From positions 2,914,001-2,978,000 of the forward strand of contig JBCNJP010000018.1 in the NCBI GenBank assembly GCA_039602395.1: a stretch of DNA of 64,000 bases. The letters are read 5' to 3'. The position numbers and the translations under genes were made by a program. The DNA comes from Deinandra increscens subsp. villosa (lineage: Eukaryota > Streptophyta > Magnoliopsida > Asterales > Asteraceae). Of this stretch, positions 35,101 through 46,807 are shown piece by piece (the stretch's first letter is position 1; each line of letters starts with the position of its first letter). Under the pieces are notes generated by a model. That model was not told the DNA's origin. It searched no databases and saw only the letters and a list, made by a program, of their open reading frames with translations.

Positions 35101-36233
35101 GGCAGATTCATTCATCATAGCAAAAGAAAACCTAAAATTCGTAACCATCACAACTGTAAAGGCTCCGGTCAAAGGCAACACCGACAGATTCATTCATTAC
35201 ACATCAAAGATCAGATTAAAACCCACAAATTCGTAACCATCATCGCCAAAAACGAAGCAACATAGACCAAAGAGAGTCTCTTTGATGTACAGAGCACATA
35301 TGCACCACCGAAATCACATAAAACAATGTACAGCCGCCGGATCGACGGAGAAACGCCTCAAGGGCATTAACATCAACCCCAACATCAGTGTCCGGAAACT
35401 GTTAACGGAGCAACGCCTTTAGGGCGGCCGCTACAACGTTACACAGCCACAGCCACCGTCACCGGTAAGACAACCGACGTCACACATATCAGAAAACGCA
35501 TAAGAGAAGGTAAAAAACCATCAGACTTTAGGGTTTCAGTCGGGACCAAAGAAGATCAATCTGAAACCCTAACAACCGTCACCATCACCGCCTAACAGGC
35601 TCAGGTTAGGGTATGAATAATTTATCACATGCAACAGTGAATATTATCACATGCAACAGTGAATAACCCCAGATTCACAGTGATTGTGGCCGGAAAACCT
35701 ACTGGCTGAAGCCGGATCTTTCCCGTCATTTTCAGATCTGGGTTACAGAAAACCCTAAACCCAAAATCGTTCCAACAAAACAGCGATAAGTGAAGCAACA
35801 AAATCGTAGCTTTGACGACATCGGGGGTTACTCACGGAATCGTCGATTCATCGTCATTGCCTCTCGTGAACGGAGCAACGAAATCGCCGCTTCAACGTCA
35901 TCGGAGCATCGACGGAAGAAGAGACAGCCAGCGGCGAGGAGCAAAAGAGAGAGAACACAGCCACCGTCACCGGAAAGAGAGAAACCGAACCGGCGGCACA
36001 CCAGAGAGAGAGAGAGATGCGTGTATGTGTAGCAGAAAAAAGAAACATATATTGTGGGTAAACAAACCCACCGCCCTTTTCATCCACTCACAAATACCCA
36101 CAGAAAGAAGAAAGATACCAGTGCCCACCGCCCTTTAACTCCAACAACAAAAAATACACGCTCAAATGAATAGTTCCTTTGTGTGACTGACAAGCTATTC
36201 TTTTTTATATATAAGGGAATATATTTTATGACA
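32160..36233 (-). repeat. 5' LTR of the Athila-like element, split by an insertion
   Basis: 32160-33900 matches the left LTR up to GATTTATATATA. The last dozen bases (TATTTTATGACA) reappear at 36222-36233. Everything between is foreign to the left LTR. Confidence 0.88.
33901..36218 (-). mobile_element. Helitron-like insertion in the LTR
   Basis: The inserted 2.3 kb is defined by comparison with the intact LTR at 12110-13885. Read on the minus strand it starts TCCCTTATATATAAAAAAG and ends with a GC-rich hairpin-like CCGCAGCAACGCGCGGG, eleven bases and CTCG. A 5'-TC, a GC hairpin near the 3' end and lack of a target duplication are Helitron features; the canonical end would be CTAG. It contains low-complexity, gene-leader-like sequence (GAGAGA runs, CACCGTCACCGG) that may be captured host DNA. 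No Rep/helicase is present, so it would be non-autonomous. Confidence 0.6.
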
Positions 36234-36238
36234 CATAA

Positions 36239-37663
36239 GTATAAATAGTTAGTAAACTGTTTATAAATTAATATTATAGATTAATTGTTATTTATATGGA
36301 TAAATAATAATTACTAGATAATTATCGGTTTAGATAATTATTACTGGTTAATAATTATCTGGTGGATACAAAATATATATATAATTAACTTGATTAGTTA
36401 AATATATTTTATTGGTTCGAATTGAAACCCAATACAGATTGGGTTTATCCAGTGGGTCCAGAAAGGTTATAAATATAACCTCTAAACAGGAGATTAGGGA
36501 GACATAGTTTTTCACAATCTCTCTCTCTCTCTCTTTCTCTCTCTTACGACCCAACCTACAGTCCCCTCCCTTTTGTGAGCTTGTGACGCCATTAACCACC
36601 ACCAACCGTCATCATGTCGTTGCCAGCCGCCGTCTCCGATCAAACCACCATAGCCGTTACTTGCACCGTCGTCGTTGTTTTTGGTTATGCCCCGCCCTCC
36701 TCGCCGCAAGGCACCTCATGTCGTTTGTTGGCTCCGACAAGCTCGTCGCCTGCTCTGTCTGACTATCGCCGGCCTTCAGCCGCTGCCACCATCGCACCCA
36801 TAGCCTTCCTTCGGTAACCATAGCACCCCTTATGCTACCATATCTCGGCTTCAAGTTTGAAGCTGTTCAGCTTCGGTAGCTGCGGGCTTTATGCGTGCTT
36901 GAGCATTTTTCTTTCTTTTTTTTTAAACCCTAAGCTTTAAGGCTTCAAAAACCAACCATACACAGTAGCCGCGAGCTTTTTGCGTGCTTGAGCATTTTTT
37001 TTTTCGAACCCCAACCTTCAAGGCTTCAATAAGGTTTTATTTTTTTTATTGACAAATTTTGTGTCCACCATAGGGTCGGTTTGAAACCTCACCATTTAAA
37101 ATGACAAAACTTTATCCAACACCAAAATACCATTAGGACAAAGATCCTTTGTTACATAACCTTTTACTTAAAAATCCATCTAAGGCCAAATTTTAACGAT
37201 CTAAACAAAATAATTTGACTTTTGATCAGTAACTGAAATACATCTTTATAAATTTATTTCAAAGAACATCTTAGAGCATTCACAGCAGGATTTTTAAATT
37301 CATATGTATCTAAAAAATTTACCTTTTTTTTTTACTTTTATCATTGCATCAAAATCTTTATAATTATCCCTTATCTTTATATTTTACCAATTTACTAAAT
37401 AAATCAATATATTTTCTAAATCCTTATATGTAGATAAAGATAAAGAACCTAATGTATACGTTTTTATAAAGTGAAAGTTAAATTTAAAAAATAAGAGTTT
37501 TTAGGTAAATTATAAGGATAAGGATAAAAATCATACCGTAAATGCTCTTAATTAACTAAAATAACATCTCTCTCGAATATAATATTTATGAATTTCAAGA
37601 TGCTACAAGTTACCTGATTTGTTATTAAAGTAAATATTGGAGTTCAAGACGAATCTAAGTAGG
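36239..37663. other. Intergenic sequence with LTR/leader-like part
   Basis: Nothing is clearly coding. 36400-36545 has TATAAATATA followed by a CT microsatellite (36519-36545), which resembles a promoter plus leader. 36614-36817 is a Ser/Ala/Pro-rich frame of 67 codons that I do not accept as a gene. A unit of about 110 bp (from GCGTGCTTGAGCATTTTT to AAGGCTTCAA) occurs twice at about 36880-37035. Confidence 0.4.
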
Positions 37664-37681
37664 TAATTAAAAATAATGATT

Positions 37682-37960
37682 TTTTTTTTAACGACAAACA
37701 CTCGATTACTCGGGGGTCTCATCCTGGCAAACGATGCTACCCACGACACGCTGCGACCACAGGCCGTGCGAGTAACCAAGACCCTCTATGTTGCACATCC
37801 ATCCCAGAGGAAACCTACCGCCTTAAGGCCCACTGTGGTAAAACCTCTGACCCACCTCTATTTAATTCATCATTCATTTTTTTTGTGTCCGGTGGGATTT
37901 GAACCCTTGACCTCCACATTAGAAGACAATGGTATATCCACTCCACCAAATGGTGGGGGA
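37682..37960 (-). mobile_element. tRNA-derived SINE
   Basis: On the minus strand the element starts with a tRNA-like Pol III promoter: an A-box region GTGGAGTGGATATACC and a B box GGGTTCAAATCCC. It ends in a short A tract (plus-strand T run at 37682-37690). A perfect 18-bp target-site duplication TAATTAAAAATAATGATT lies at 37664-37681 and 37961-37978, as expected for LINE-mediated insertion. No coding sequence. Confidence 0.9.
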
Positions 37961-38390
37961 TAATTAAAAATAATGATTAGTATATAAAGCTATGATTATA
38001 CAAAATGTAGATATAAATTATGTGATAAATAATTAGATACTTTTAGCCCTAGGGTTGATTTTTTGTATCTTAAATATAATAATTCTAATAATCAAACTTT
38101 ATATTTGAGAATATCATTCCATTAAGATTAAGATAATCACCCTCGTGGCCTCATTTGATATAGAAACAAGAAAAGTAAGGGTGATAATTGTAAGATCATT
38201 CAAAGTTCAAGGACTAGGACGGTAGAACCTTTTCCTTTAGTCAAGTGGTAGTAGACTCTGAAATTTCTCCCCACTTTCCTTTTGATTGTCATTTTCTGTT
38301 CGTTTCCTGGCAGAAAGATTCTATCATCAAAACTTTACCATCCACGAGTTCAGTTTCTAGGGTTTCTTCAGTTTTTCTCTGAATCCAATC

Positions 38391-41300
38391 ATGGCTTCCG
38401 CCCTCGATGAAGGTGCTTTTCTGTCTATCTTAAAATGTTATTTTGTGTGTTTGCCGTTTGATAATCACATGCTTTATCTGCAGATTCACAATTTTGTTTC
38501 GTTTTTTCCGGTTTAAAGTAATCAGTTTAAAGTTTCTGGTGATTGTAAGATGACGATCAACTAGATTAGTGCTGCTAGCAGATTAAATTGTTCTAGGTTT
38601 TAACTCGGATTTTATATTTATAAGCTATCATTGCAAAGTCAATTCTGGAAAGTGATAATGCTGAAATTCATGATGATCGGTTGTCTGCGAATTTCCTGAT
38701 TTATTTTCAACACGAAACTAAACTGATTTTCATTTTCTGATCAGAAAACTTTTGTTGTTATGATTTCTGCATTTTTATCTGGTAGTGCTATTTCTGACAG
38801 TAAGTTATTGTTCAATAGGAGGCATAGAAAAGGGGCTGATGAGTTTAACAAAGCACAATCAAAACCCTAATCCTCCTGGGGAGCCATCACCATCGCCTTC
38901 CCCGTCTTCTGCGACGGCTCCGGCGCTGGTGCTTTCAAATTCCGGGAAGCGGATGGATCAGGCTGGGAAGAAAAAGTACGTGAAGCAAGTGACGGGCAGA
39001 CATAATGATACAGAGCTCCATCTAGCGGCCAAACGTGGGGATCTGGCAGCTGTGAAGCAAATTCTTGATGACATTGATTCACAAATGGTGGGAACTTTAA
39101 GTGGTGCTGATTTTGATGCAGAAGTGGCGGAGATTCGTGCTTCTGTGGTTAACGAGGTGAATGAATTGGGAGAAACAGCACTATATACTGCTGCTGAAAA
39201 GGGGCACCTTGAGGTTGTGAAGGAGCTGTTGAAGTATTCGGATAAAGAAACAATTATGAGAAAAAGCCATTCTAATTTCGACACTTTACATATAGCTGCT
39301 AGGGAAGGACATGATGGTAAAGTTCTTTAACTTTGTTCTGTCATCATCAGTTATCATAATTCATAGAAATGGAAGATTTACCATTGATTTACTAAGATCT
39401 TTGTTCTTTTATATAGAGTATAGGATCTTCATTTTAGAGCATTGATGAAGCTATGCCAATAATTGCAGTTGTTGTCCAACTAATACTTGACCATGATTAA
39501 AGTTGTCAAAGGCGCCCTAGATGTGCGCCTAGGCGCCCGACCAAGGCTTGGCAGAGGCAAAACGCCTTGTAGTTTGGCCAAATCCTGTAAATTCTGGCCA
39601 AACTGTTCTGTGATATCCAAAAATGGCCTGGACCAGCCTAAACTAGCCCTAAACAAGCCTAATACCTCTAAACTTGATGTATATGCTATGATCCTTGCTT
39701 ATCTCAGGCCCTCGCTTTTTAAGCATTTTGTGCCTAGGCCCAAGGCTCACCCTTTGCGCCTTGTATGCGCCTTTGACGACCATGGTCATGATCCATTGAT
39801 AAAGTTTTCAACTTTCTTCTGTTATAAGTTATTATATTCATGAAAATGAAATATTTACCAGTGTTAAGCTCTTTGTGCATTTATATAGAGTATAGATATA
39901 GATATAGACACACATAAATGATATCTTCATTTCATAGCATTGATGAAGTTATGCCAACAATTGCAGCTGTTGTCCAACTACTACTTGACCATGATCCCTC
40001 ACTATGTCAAACAAGATCCCAAGGAAACGCGACCCCGCTCATAACAGCAGCTACAAGAGGACATACTGCTGTTGTTAAGGAGCTGCTATCAAAAGACCAA
40101 AGCTTGTTAGATATTCCAAGATCCAATGGAAAAAATGCGTTACATTTAGCAGCTAGATGCGGGCATGTTGAGATTGTGAAAGCTTTACTTGACAAAGATC
40201 CACAACTGGCTAGAAGGACCGACAAAAAAGGTCAGACTGCGCTACATATGGCTGTGAAAGGACTTAGCAGTGAAGTTGTGAAATTGCTACTTGAGGCTGA
40301 GCCAGCTATTGTTATGCTGCCAGACAAGTCGGGTTTTACGGCATTGCATGTTGCTACAAGAAAAAAACGAGCAGAGGTAGATTTCTTTTGTTCTAACTTT
40401 ATTTTTTGGTGTTTGGATGTGTGTTATTAAACTAATTATCTGAGTGTTATTTCTTAAACTTGTAGTAATTAAGTTTCATACTTTCTGAAACTGGTAATTT
40501 TTTAGGATTACTTAATTAGCCCTTTTTTACTCAGATTAGTGATGTAATTATTGGAATTATATACAATTATTTGTTGACCATTGATACATGTATATATACA
40601 TACGTATATAGGGTTAGGTTAAATTGAGAACCATTTGATTTTGACAACTTTTGAGAACCAATTTCAGCCAGACAACCACTAATTTCATGGGGGGAGGTTT
40701 TCCTGAAAATAATGGCTGAGATTGGTTCTCAAAAGTTCTCAAAATCAAATGGTTCTCAAAGTTCTCAAAATCAAATGGTTCTAAATGAACCTCCCCCTAT
40801 ATATGTATGGGGAGGTTCATTTGAGAACCATTTGATTTTGAGAACTTTTGAGAACCAATCTCAGCCACTAGTTTCTTATCTCTTGGTTTTCCTGAAATAT
40901 GACATGATTAAACTAGTGACTTGATTATATACATAATACAAAACCAATCCTAAGTAGAAAACTGCTAGAACCGCATATACATTTCTACATGTTGCTATAA
41001 GTGTGATGCATAATACGGTTATATGTGTATGTAATTATGTATAATATTATTTTAAATCTGAATACATCAGTAAGATATAGAAGTCTATGTTATGTTCATC
41101 TATATTAGTTTCTTAAATATTTAGAAGTACTACAATGGTATTAGCACACTCTGTAGACATCTCATCTATTTTTTCTTGTGCTTGCAGATAGTAAACGAGT
41201 TGCTTAGCCTCCCTGATACCAGTGCTAATGTGAATGCACTGACCCGAGATCACAAAACGGCTCTTGACATAGCTGAAGGACTCCCCTTATCTGAAGATTC

Positions 41301-42024
41301 TTCAGATATAATAACCTGCCTTGCTCGTTGTGGTGCAGTTCGTGCAAACGAACTGAACCAACCAAGAGACGAGTTAAGAAACACAGTGACTCAGATTAAA
41401 AACGATGTCCACACACAACTGTTGCAAACCAAGAAAACAAACCAAAACGTGCACGGAATTGCTAAAGAGCTCAGAAAGCTCCACCGTGAAGGCATTAACA
41501 ATGCCACCAATTCAGTAACTGTGGTGGCGGTGCTTTTTGCAACAGTTGCATTTGCTGCCATATTCACAGTCCCTGGCGGTGATGATAATGATGGGAAGGC
41601 GGTGGTGGTGGGTGGGACTTCTTTCAAAATCTTTTTCATCTTCAACGCCATTGCCCTTTTCACCTCTTTAGCAGTGGTGGTGGTTCAGATTACACTGGTT
41701 AGAGGAGAAACAAAAGCCGAAAGAAGGGTGGTTGAGGTGATTAACAAACTGATGTGGTTAGCATCTGTGTGCACTTCAGTGGCATTCATGGCTTCTTCTT
41801 ATATAGTAGTTGGTAAAAAAAATATATGGGCTGCCATGTTGGTCACAGTTGTGGGGGGTGTTATAATGGCAGGGGTTCTTGGAACCATGACTTATTATGT
41901 GTGCAGGTCGAAGAAAACACGATTAAGGAGAAAGAGGGATAAGATTGCAAAAAGTGGTTCGAACTCGTGGCATCACAATTCTGAGCTATCTAACTCGGAA
42001 GTTGACCGGATCTATGCCATATGA
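38391..42024 (+). CDS. ITN1: ITN1-like ankyrin-repeat membrane protein (PGG domain)
   Basis: Four coding exons, 38391-38412, 38819-39316, 39967-40376 and 41188-42024, keep one frame and give 588 residues, the size of Arabidopsis ITN1. GT-AG introns separate them. Exon 1 codes for only seven residues plus one base. The product has a low-complexity Pro/Ser start, a GKKKYVKQVTGRHNDTELHL segment at about 54-76, about seven ankyrin repeats from 70 to 340 (for example KNALHLAARCGHVEIV, TALHMAVKG) and a PGG domain from about 408 (GINNATNSVTVVAVLFATV). Four hydrophobic segments fall between 420 and 550, and the tail is basic, ending NSEVDRIYAI. ITN1 of Arabidopsis is a plasma-membrane protein linked to salt tolerance and ABA/ROS signalling; orthology is inferred from near-identical motifs from recall. 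The gene looks intact. The leader is CT-rich; no clear TATA box was seen. Confidence 0.93.
39317..39966 (+). other. ITN1-like intron 2 with duplicated exon-3 start
   Basis: The real exon 3 begins after TTGCAG at 39966. An older-looking copy of its acceptor and first codons (GATGAAGCTATGCCAATAAT, then TGCAG and a TTGTTGTCCAACTAAT-type start) lies at about 39445-39492. It is followed at once by a stop (TAA within CATGATTAAAG). The sequence before each copy is also similar, so intron end plus exon start was tandemly duplicated, and the two copies were then separated by a 290-bp insertion. Confidence 0.8.
39491..39782. mobile_element. Small hAT-like element in intron 2
   Basis: Inverted ends: TTGTCAAAGGCGCC on the left and, reverse-complemented, CGTCAAAGGCGCA on the right, with further GCGCCTAGGCGC words inside. 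Flanks ACCATGAT and GTCATGAT look like an imperfect 8-bp duplication. Related in end sequence to the element at 57208-57999. The 118-codon ORF inside is not a gene. Confidence 0.55.
40607..40880. mobile_element. MITE copies in ITN1-like intron 3
   Basis: A full copy (about 40611-40800) and a partial copy (about 40805-40880) of the same family as at 9130-9437. GAGAACTTTTGAGAACC occurs in both orientations, the ends carry GGTTAGGTT / GGGGAGGTTCATTT, and TATATA-rich sequence flanks them. It lies well inside the intron and leaves both splice sites intact. Confidence 0.75.
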
Positions 42025-42846
42025 TGTATTATAGTTGTTTCTCTAGTGTCTATATGTAGTTTTAGTCAACAATCGACCCGGTATGATAAAGTGAATACCT
42101 TATCTTTGGTTCTGTTGGTCAATCACCATGGAGGTATAACCGGAGACTCGCAGTAAAACAAGTCGACCCATAAATGATTTCAAAGACTTGGGCGTTGTTT
42201 TGTATTCTGATATGGGTTCACTCATGAATGCAAATCGTTAGTTATATTACTTACTACTGCTCATGGCCATGGTTACATGTTATTCTGTTGGTTTGAACTG
42301 TGGGTGCGGTTTGTATATACGCATAGATACTTTCATAACGAAATAACTATAATTTTTATGTATCCGTTATTTTTATGTAAGGATACATATAAACATATCT
42401 AGCACATTATTATTGAAGTGGTAAGATTCAAGTAAAAAGAGATGACAACAAACCTCACATTTATCCTGAATAATAGCTTAGGCTCACTAACACTAGAACT
42501 TTCAGAGTAAATTACTTTGATCGAACGGTCCAGTTTTATACAAAATTTTCTCATTTTGTTTATAACTATTAGAAATTATTATGTATACTATCCTTTTTTC
42601 TCGGCTGTAATTTTTTTCCTTGACTGTTAAAAGTTAATATTAATTGTATGTAAAAGAGTCTTTTTAACCTAATCATCTAAAACTTTAGAAATAAAATATA
42701 GATCATCTTCCACAACCGCTTTTGATCATCGATGACTGCTTTGACCGCTGATCCTCTGTGATCGTTCGTACCCTTTGATCGTTCCCTGTAATGGCAGAAC
42801 TAGCAGAACCGATATGATATTGAAAAAGTTTACAAAAAGTTTAATG
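42025..42846. other. 3' flank of the ITN1-like gene
   Basis: The first 250 bases probably hold the 3' untranslated region. No strong poly(A) signal was pinned down. The rest shows nothing recognisable. Confidence 0.4.
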
Positions 42847-43130
42847 GGCTATGTGTAGTGGGTGCTAAATGCCTAAAATGATGTCCCAATACCGCCCCCA
42901 GGGGCCTTATAGGGCAAAAATTGTTTTCCTGGTATATTTATAGCGCCTCATTGGTTAACTTTTTTTTATTTATTGAAGGATAGTTTAGGAAGGTTTTTTT
43001 TAATTAGAAAAAATAGGAGGCCTTACGGGGCTTTATGACTACACCATGATTAGTCATGGAGCCCTTTGCTAACTAGGATGACACATGTCAAAAAATGCCT
43101 AAAGATAGAGCTCCATAACTATACATAGCC
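42847..43130. mobile_element. PIF/Harbinger-like MITE
   Basis: About 284 bp with inverted ends GGCTATGTGTAGT and, reverse-complemented, GGCTATGTATAGT. No coding potential. The flanks do not give a clean 3-bp duplication, so superfamily assignment is tentative. Confidence 0.5.
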
Positions 43131-45038
43131 TCAGGAATGAGTTGCAATGGATTTTTGAAGATAAATCAGTTTTAAAAATAAATATTAGTATTAGTAAAAT
43201 TATAGAATCTTATGTGTACGTTAGTGGTAAATAATGCATCACATATTCATCTAGTCAACTTATAAATGTTCGTATTATACACTTCGTGGTTTTGGTTATA
43301 GTAGTCAAGAGTAGTAGAAATTTGATTTTAATAATCTAAACTATTATTCATTGGCTAAAAAAGAAATTAAACATTTCATCATCTTGCTATATCAACATTG
43401 GCTAATAATAATTCGTACTAACAAATTGACTAGTAACCGTCCTAGCTTTCACTTTCCTGGCCATGAACAATCTCACTATAAGAAAAAAAATAGTAAAGTG
43501 TTTTAAATGTTTCTAATGACTTGGCATTGGCTTGATTGAGATGTTGAGATGAAGTTTGATAGTTGTCAACACATGAAAAATAAACGTAGTCATCTTTTTT
43601 GTTAGAGTGATATTGTTCTTGGTCAGAAAAGTAAAAGTTGATAATATTATCGGTTAAACTATTAACATGAATTATTATCGGTTAGTGGTCTATAGTTTAG
43701 ATAAATTTAAAATCAATTTACCAAATTTTAAATTATAAAATCTAATAATATATAATGTGATATGAATGCGAATTATTTATTTAAATATGCTCTCCTATAA
43801 ATCTTGAGTGATCGATATAGACAAATAACTAATGTCCAATCTAATAAAAACACGGCATCCTTTTTAAAACAACATAAACTACAAAGCCCCCCTTTATTTG
43901 AACAAAAACATAATTCGCCCCTTACCCATTCAATATAGTATAGACAGAGAGAAAAAAAGGGAGACTTACATTTACATGTACCTTCTACCTTTTAAATATC
44001 ACCAACGCGTTTTGAGCGCATTGCATGTGAACGAGAGGAAAACTTCATAATTAAGTGTACTTAAATGGTAGCAATTAAGGGATGAGTGACCATCCTAAAA
44101 AGTTTTCACTCAAACAACCGAAACCGTGAGCTTTTATGGATAAAACGGAAAATATTGTTGGTATGAGGGGCAAACATATTACATAACCAAAAACAAATTC
44201 ATAAGTTACTAGTAGGCAAAATGAAAAATAATGGTTAGGTTATTTACAATGCCTCCATCGAGATCTCGGTGGAGGTGATGATCTGGTATCCATCGTGCGG
44301 TGAACCTCGGTGAAGGTATTGGAGGAGGAGCTTGATGGAGGTGTGCTCGGTTATCGTTCACCGCATTGAAGAGCTCGGTGGTGGTGCCCCCCCCCCCCCC
44401 CCCGGTTTCCCTTTTCCAATCACGCATGCATTACTTTTTTTTATTATTGAATAAAATAATAATAAAAGTAAAGTGAAAGGAATGAAAGGTAAAAAGTGAG
44501 TATTATGAGTGAAATGAGTAAAAGGTGAGGGAAGTGAAATGTGGTGATGTGGCGCTAAATTAACAAAAAAGTAAGTGAAAGGAATGAAAGATAAAATGTG
44601 ATTATTGTGATTAACCTTAGCATGAGATCGAGGTCTTAAATTAGCAATGATGGTCCCATGAGCAAATAAGAGTTTCTAACTTTCTCTCTCTATATAGTTC
44701 AACCATTTAGCTCGTAACTCGCTTGTATTTACTCCGGTAAAAGTTCTTTCTTGAGCTCGAGTTGAGTTGACTCAAAATACTTGATACATACAAGCTTATG
44801 GTAGCTCATACTCGGGTGAATTTTAATCTCTGCTTTTTATGTACATTGGTAGTTAGTATTTGTTTGTTAAAGCTCGTATTATATTATAATAAAATTGATA
44901 TAAGAGTCGTATAAAAGCATACATAATTCAAAATAAACAAGTCAACTTGTCAAGATACATATGAATTGGCTCGGGTTGAATATGAGCTTAACTTTCAGCT
45001 TAGATTGAAGATTACAAACCGGGATGACACTAGTTTTC
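43131..45038. other. Intergenic AT-rich sequence
   Basis: No gene or bounded element found. It includes a run of 17 C at 44387-44403 and a stretch with GCTCGAGTTGAGTTGACTC near 44755, an old repeat fragment of unknown class. Confidence 0.4.
44387..44403. repeat. Poly-C run
   Basis: 17 consecutive C. Such runs are rare in plant DNA and error-prone in sequencing, so the exact length is unsure. Confidence 0.8.
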
Positions 45039-45304
45039 TGTTTTATGTTTATTTTTTTTTGGAACGGCAAGAATCATGCCTATATTTTTTTTGAACGGTT
45101 AATTTGGATCACTGACGGGGACATTACGCCACCCACTCGATCATCTCCAATCCCCATCAAGATGAAACTCACCACTGGTGAGAAAACCCTCTGGCCAACA
45201 GGTGAGAATCATGCCTATCTGATCCCAAATGTTCGAAATCCGTATTTTCTGAACTTTTAAATATGTATCCTTTTTTTAAAAAAATAAAGTAAATATATAT
45301 GCTT

Positions 45305-45470
45305 ATGCCAATATGGGATTAACTCATTTGGTAGAGATGTTTGTCTCTTAGTTGAAGGTCTAAGGTTCAAACATTGATATGGGGAATTTAATTGTAATAA
45401 TTGGGATAGTTTAGGAGTAGTGTAGTTTGCTGTTATGCTTCTAAAGAGGTTCAAAACTACATTTTAAAGT
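45305..45470 (+). mobile_element. SINE-like sequence
   Basis: A-box-like TGGTAGAGATG at 45329-45339 and B-box-like GGTTCAAACAT at 45364-45374, about 25 bp apart as in tRNA-derived SINEs. No clear target duplication or A tail, so it is probably old. Confidence 0.45.
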
Positions 45471-45479
45471 TAGTACCTT

Positions 45480-46190
45480 ATTTTATATTTTATAGCTTTA
45501 AGCAAAACAAGTGATGGTGGATGACATCTTAACTTAGTTTAAGATTTTGGGTCACCCAATGATTTTTCTAATAACATTAAAGCATAATTATAGGGTTTTG
45601 TCTTCCATATTTTTCCTGCTTTAAAGTGTGTCCTTCGAGTGTTATCAAGAGGTGTACGGTAATATGTATGTGTTAATTATGATTAGAGTGAACTAGTTTT
45701 CTCCAAAGCTGGATTATATAGAATCTCAAAGTATGAATATAAAAGATTAAAAAAGTTAAATGATAACATTTTGCACAATCCGTTCCAAAAAATTTAAGGT
45801 TGTAATACGAAAAAAAAGTCTTGCAATTTACATATGATTCTTCTTTTTAACCATATATGTCAAAAGGCGCATTTTCGGCTCCTAAGAGCTATAATTTGAC
45901 CTTAATCAACCTACTTTATCGAGAAAAATTATCTTTTTAGGTCAAGAGGCTTATAGTGAAATCTAAAATTAACTTAATGGTCTTATGACATTTTTATAGC
46001 AATATCAAGGATGATAAAAAAAAAAATACAAAACTTTCAAAAAATATTTGTTTGGAAGTATGAGCAAATCATAAGATCCTCAAAATTGCGCTAATCAAGC
46101 GCCTGTTTATTCATGCCGGAAAATGTACTTATATTTCAACGAAAGCAGGAAAAAATGTAAATACAGGTAAGGGGACTCGAACTAATGACC
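45480..46190. other. Intergenic AT-rich sequence
   Basis: No gene. At 46150-46190 GGGACTCGAACTAATGACC resembles the tRNA-like repeat at 50344-50805. Confidence 0.4.
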
Positions 46191-46807
46191 TAAAGGTCTA
46201 TTTGGTATTATGTAATAAAATGAAACGGGGAATGAAATGGATGTATGAAATAGAATGGTCGAGAGAATGAAATTGATCATTACTATTCTATCGTCGTGTT
46301 TGTTTACCATGTGGGAATAAAATAAATTATTGTTTCGTGTTGTTTAATAATTAATAAAACGAAGTAATTAAATACAATTTAACAACATTTTTATTTATAT
46401 ACCCACTTTATATATTTTTTTTTTAATTTTTAAGGTTTTTTATTTATAATTTTTTTAACTTTATTTTTTTTTAATTTGTAATCTGTAATTTTAACTTATT
46501 ATTAATTTATTTTTTTATTAAATATTCTAATCTTTATGTTTTTATTTTTATTTTCTATTTTACTTTATTTTTATTATTTTTTGTTTTTGTTTTTCTTTAT
46601 TATTATATTTTTATTTCTATTTTAATTTTTTTTTCGTTTGTATTTTTTTTACTTTTCATTCTTAGTTTTGATTTTTTTTTCCATAAAATTTTAAGAAAAA
46701 ATCAAATTGAATAAAAACTTTCATTCTATTACTTCAAGAAATTAAAAAAAAAAATTCTTTCCTAAAGAATGAATATCTTTAAAAATGAAAGGAATCACAT
46801 TTCTTAC

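Larger units (their letters stand above)
12110..36233 (-). mobile_element. Athila/Tat-like non-autonomous LTR element, host of a nested cluster
   Basis: Direct repeats of about 1.77 kb at 12110-13885 and 32160-36233 (the latter split by a Helitron-like insertion) are its LTRs. Minus-strand orientation follows from a primer site complementary to tRNA-Asp at 32133-32150 and a polypurine-type motif at 13886-13905. The minus-strand LTR starts TGTCATAAAA and ends CACACGACA. Flanks TATAA (12105-12109) and CATAA (36234-36238) make a 4-of-5 duplication. Without nested insertions the internal region is only about 3.1 kb and shows gag-like fragments but no protease, RT or integrase, so it is a non-autonomous derivative. 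A stretch of about 350 bp compared by eye differs at about 3%. Confidence 0.8.

Noticed and set aside
35790..36138. Arg/Glu-rich frames near 36000
   Set aside because: Come from GAGAGA-rich low-complexity sequence in the Helitron-like insertion; overlapping frames in two phases.
36614..36817. 67-codon Ser/Ala/Pro-rich frame
   Set aside because: No domain, and several overlapping frames of similar quality on both strands; composition effect.
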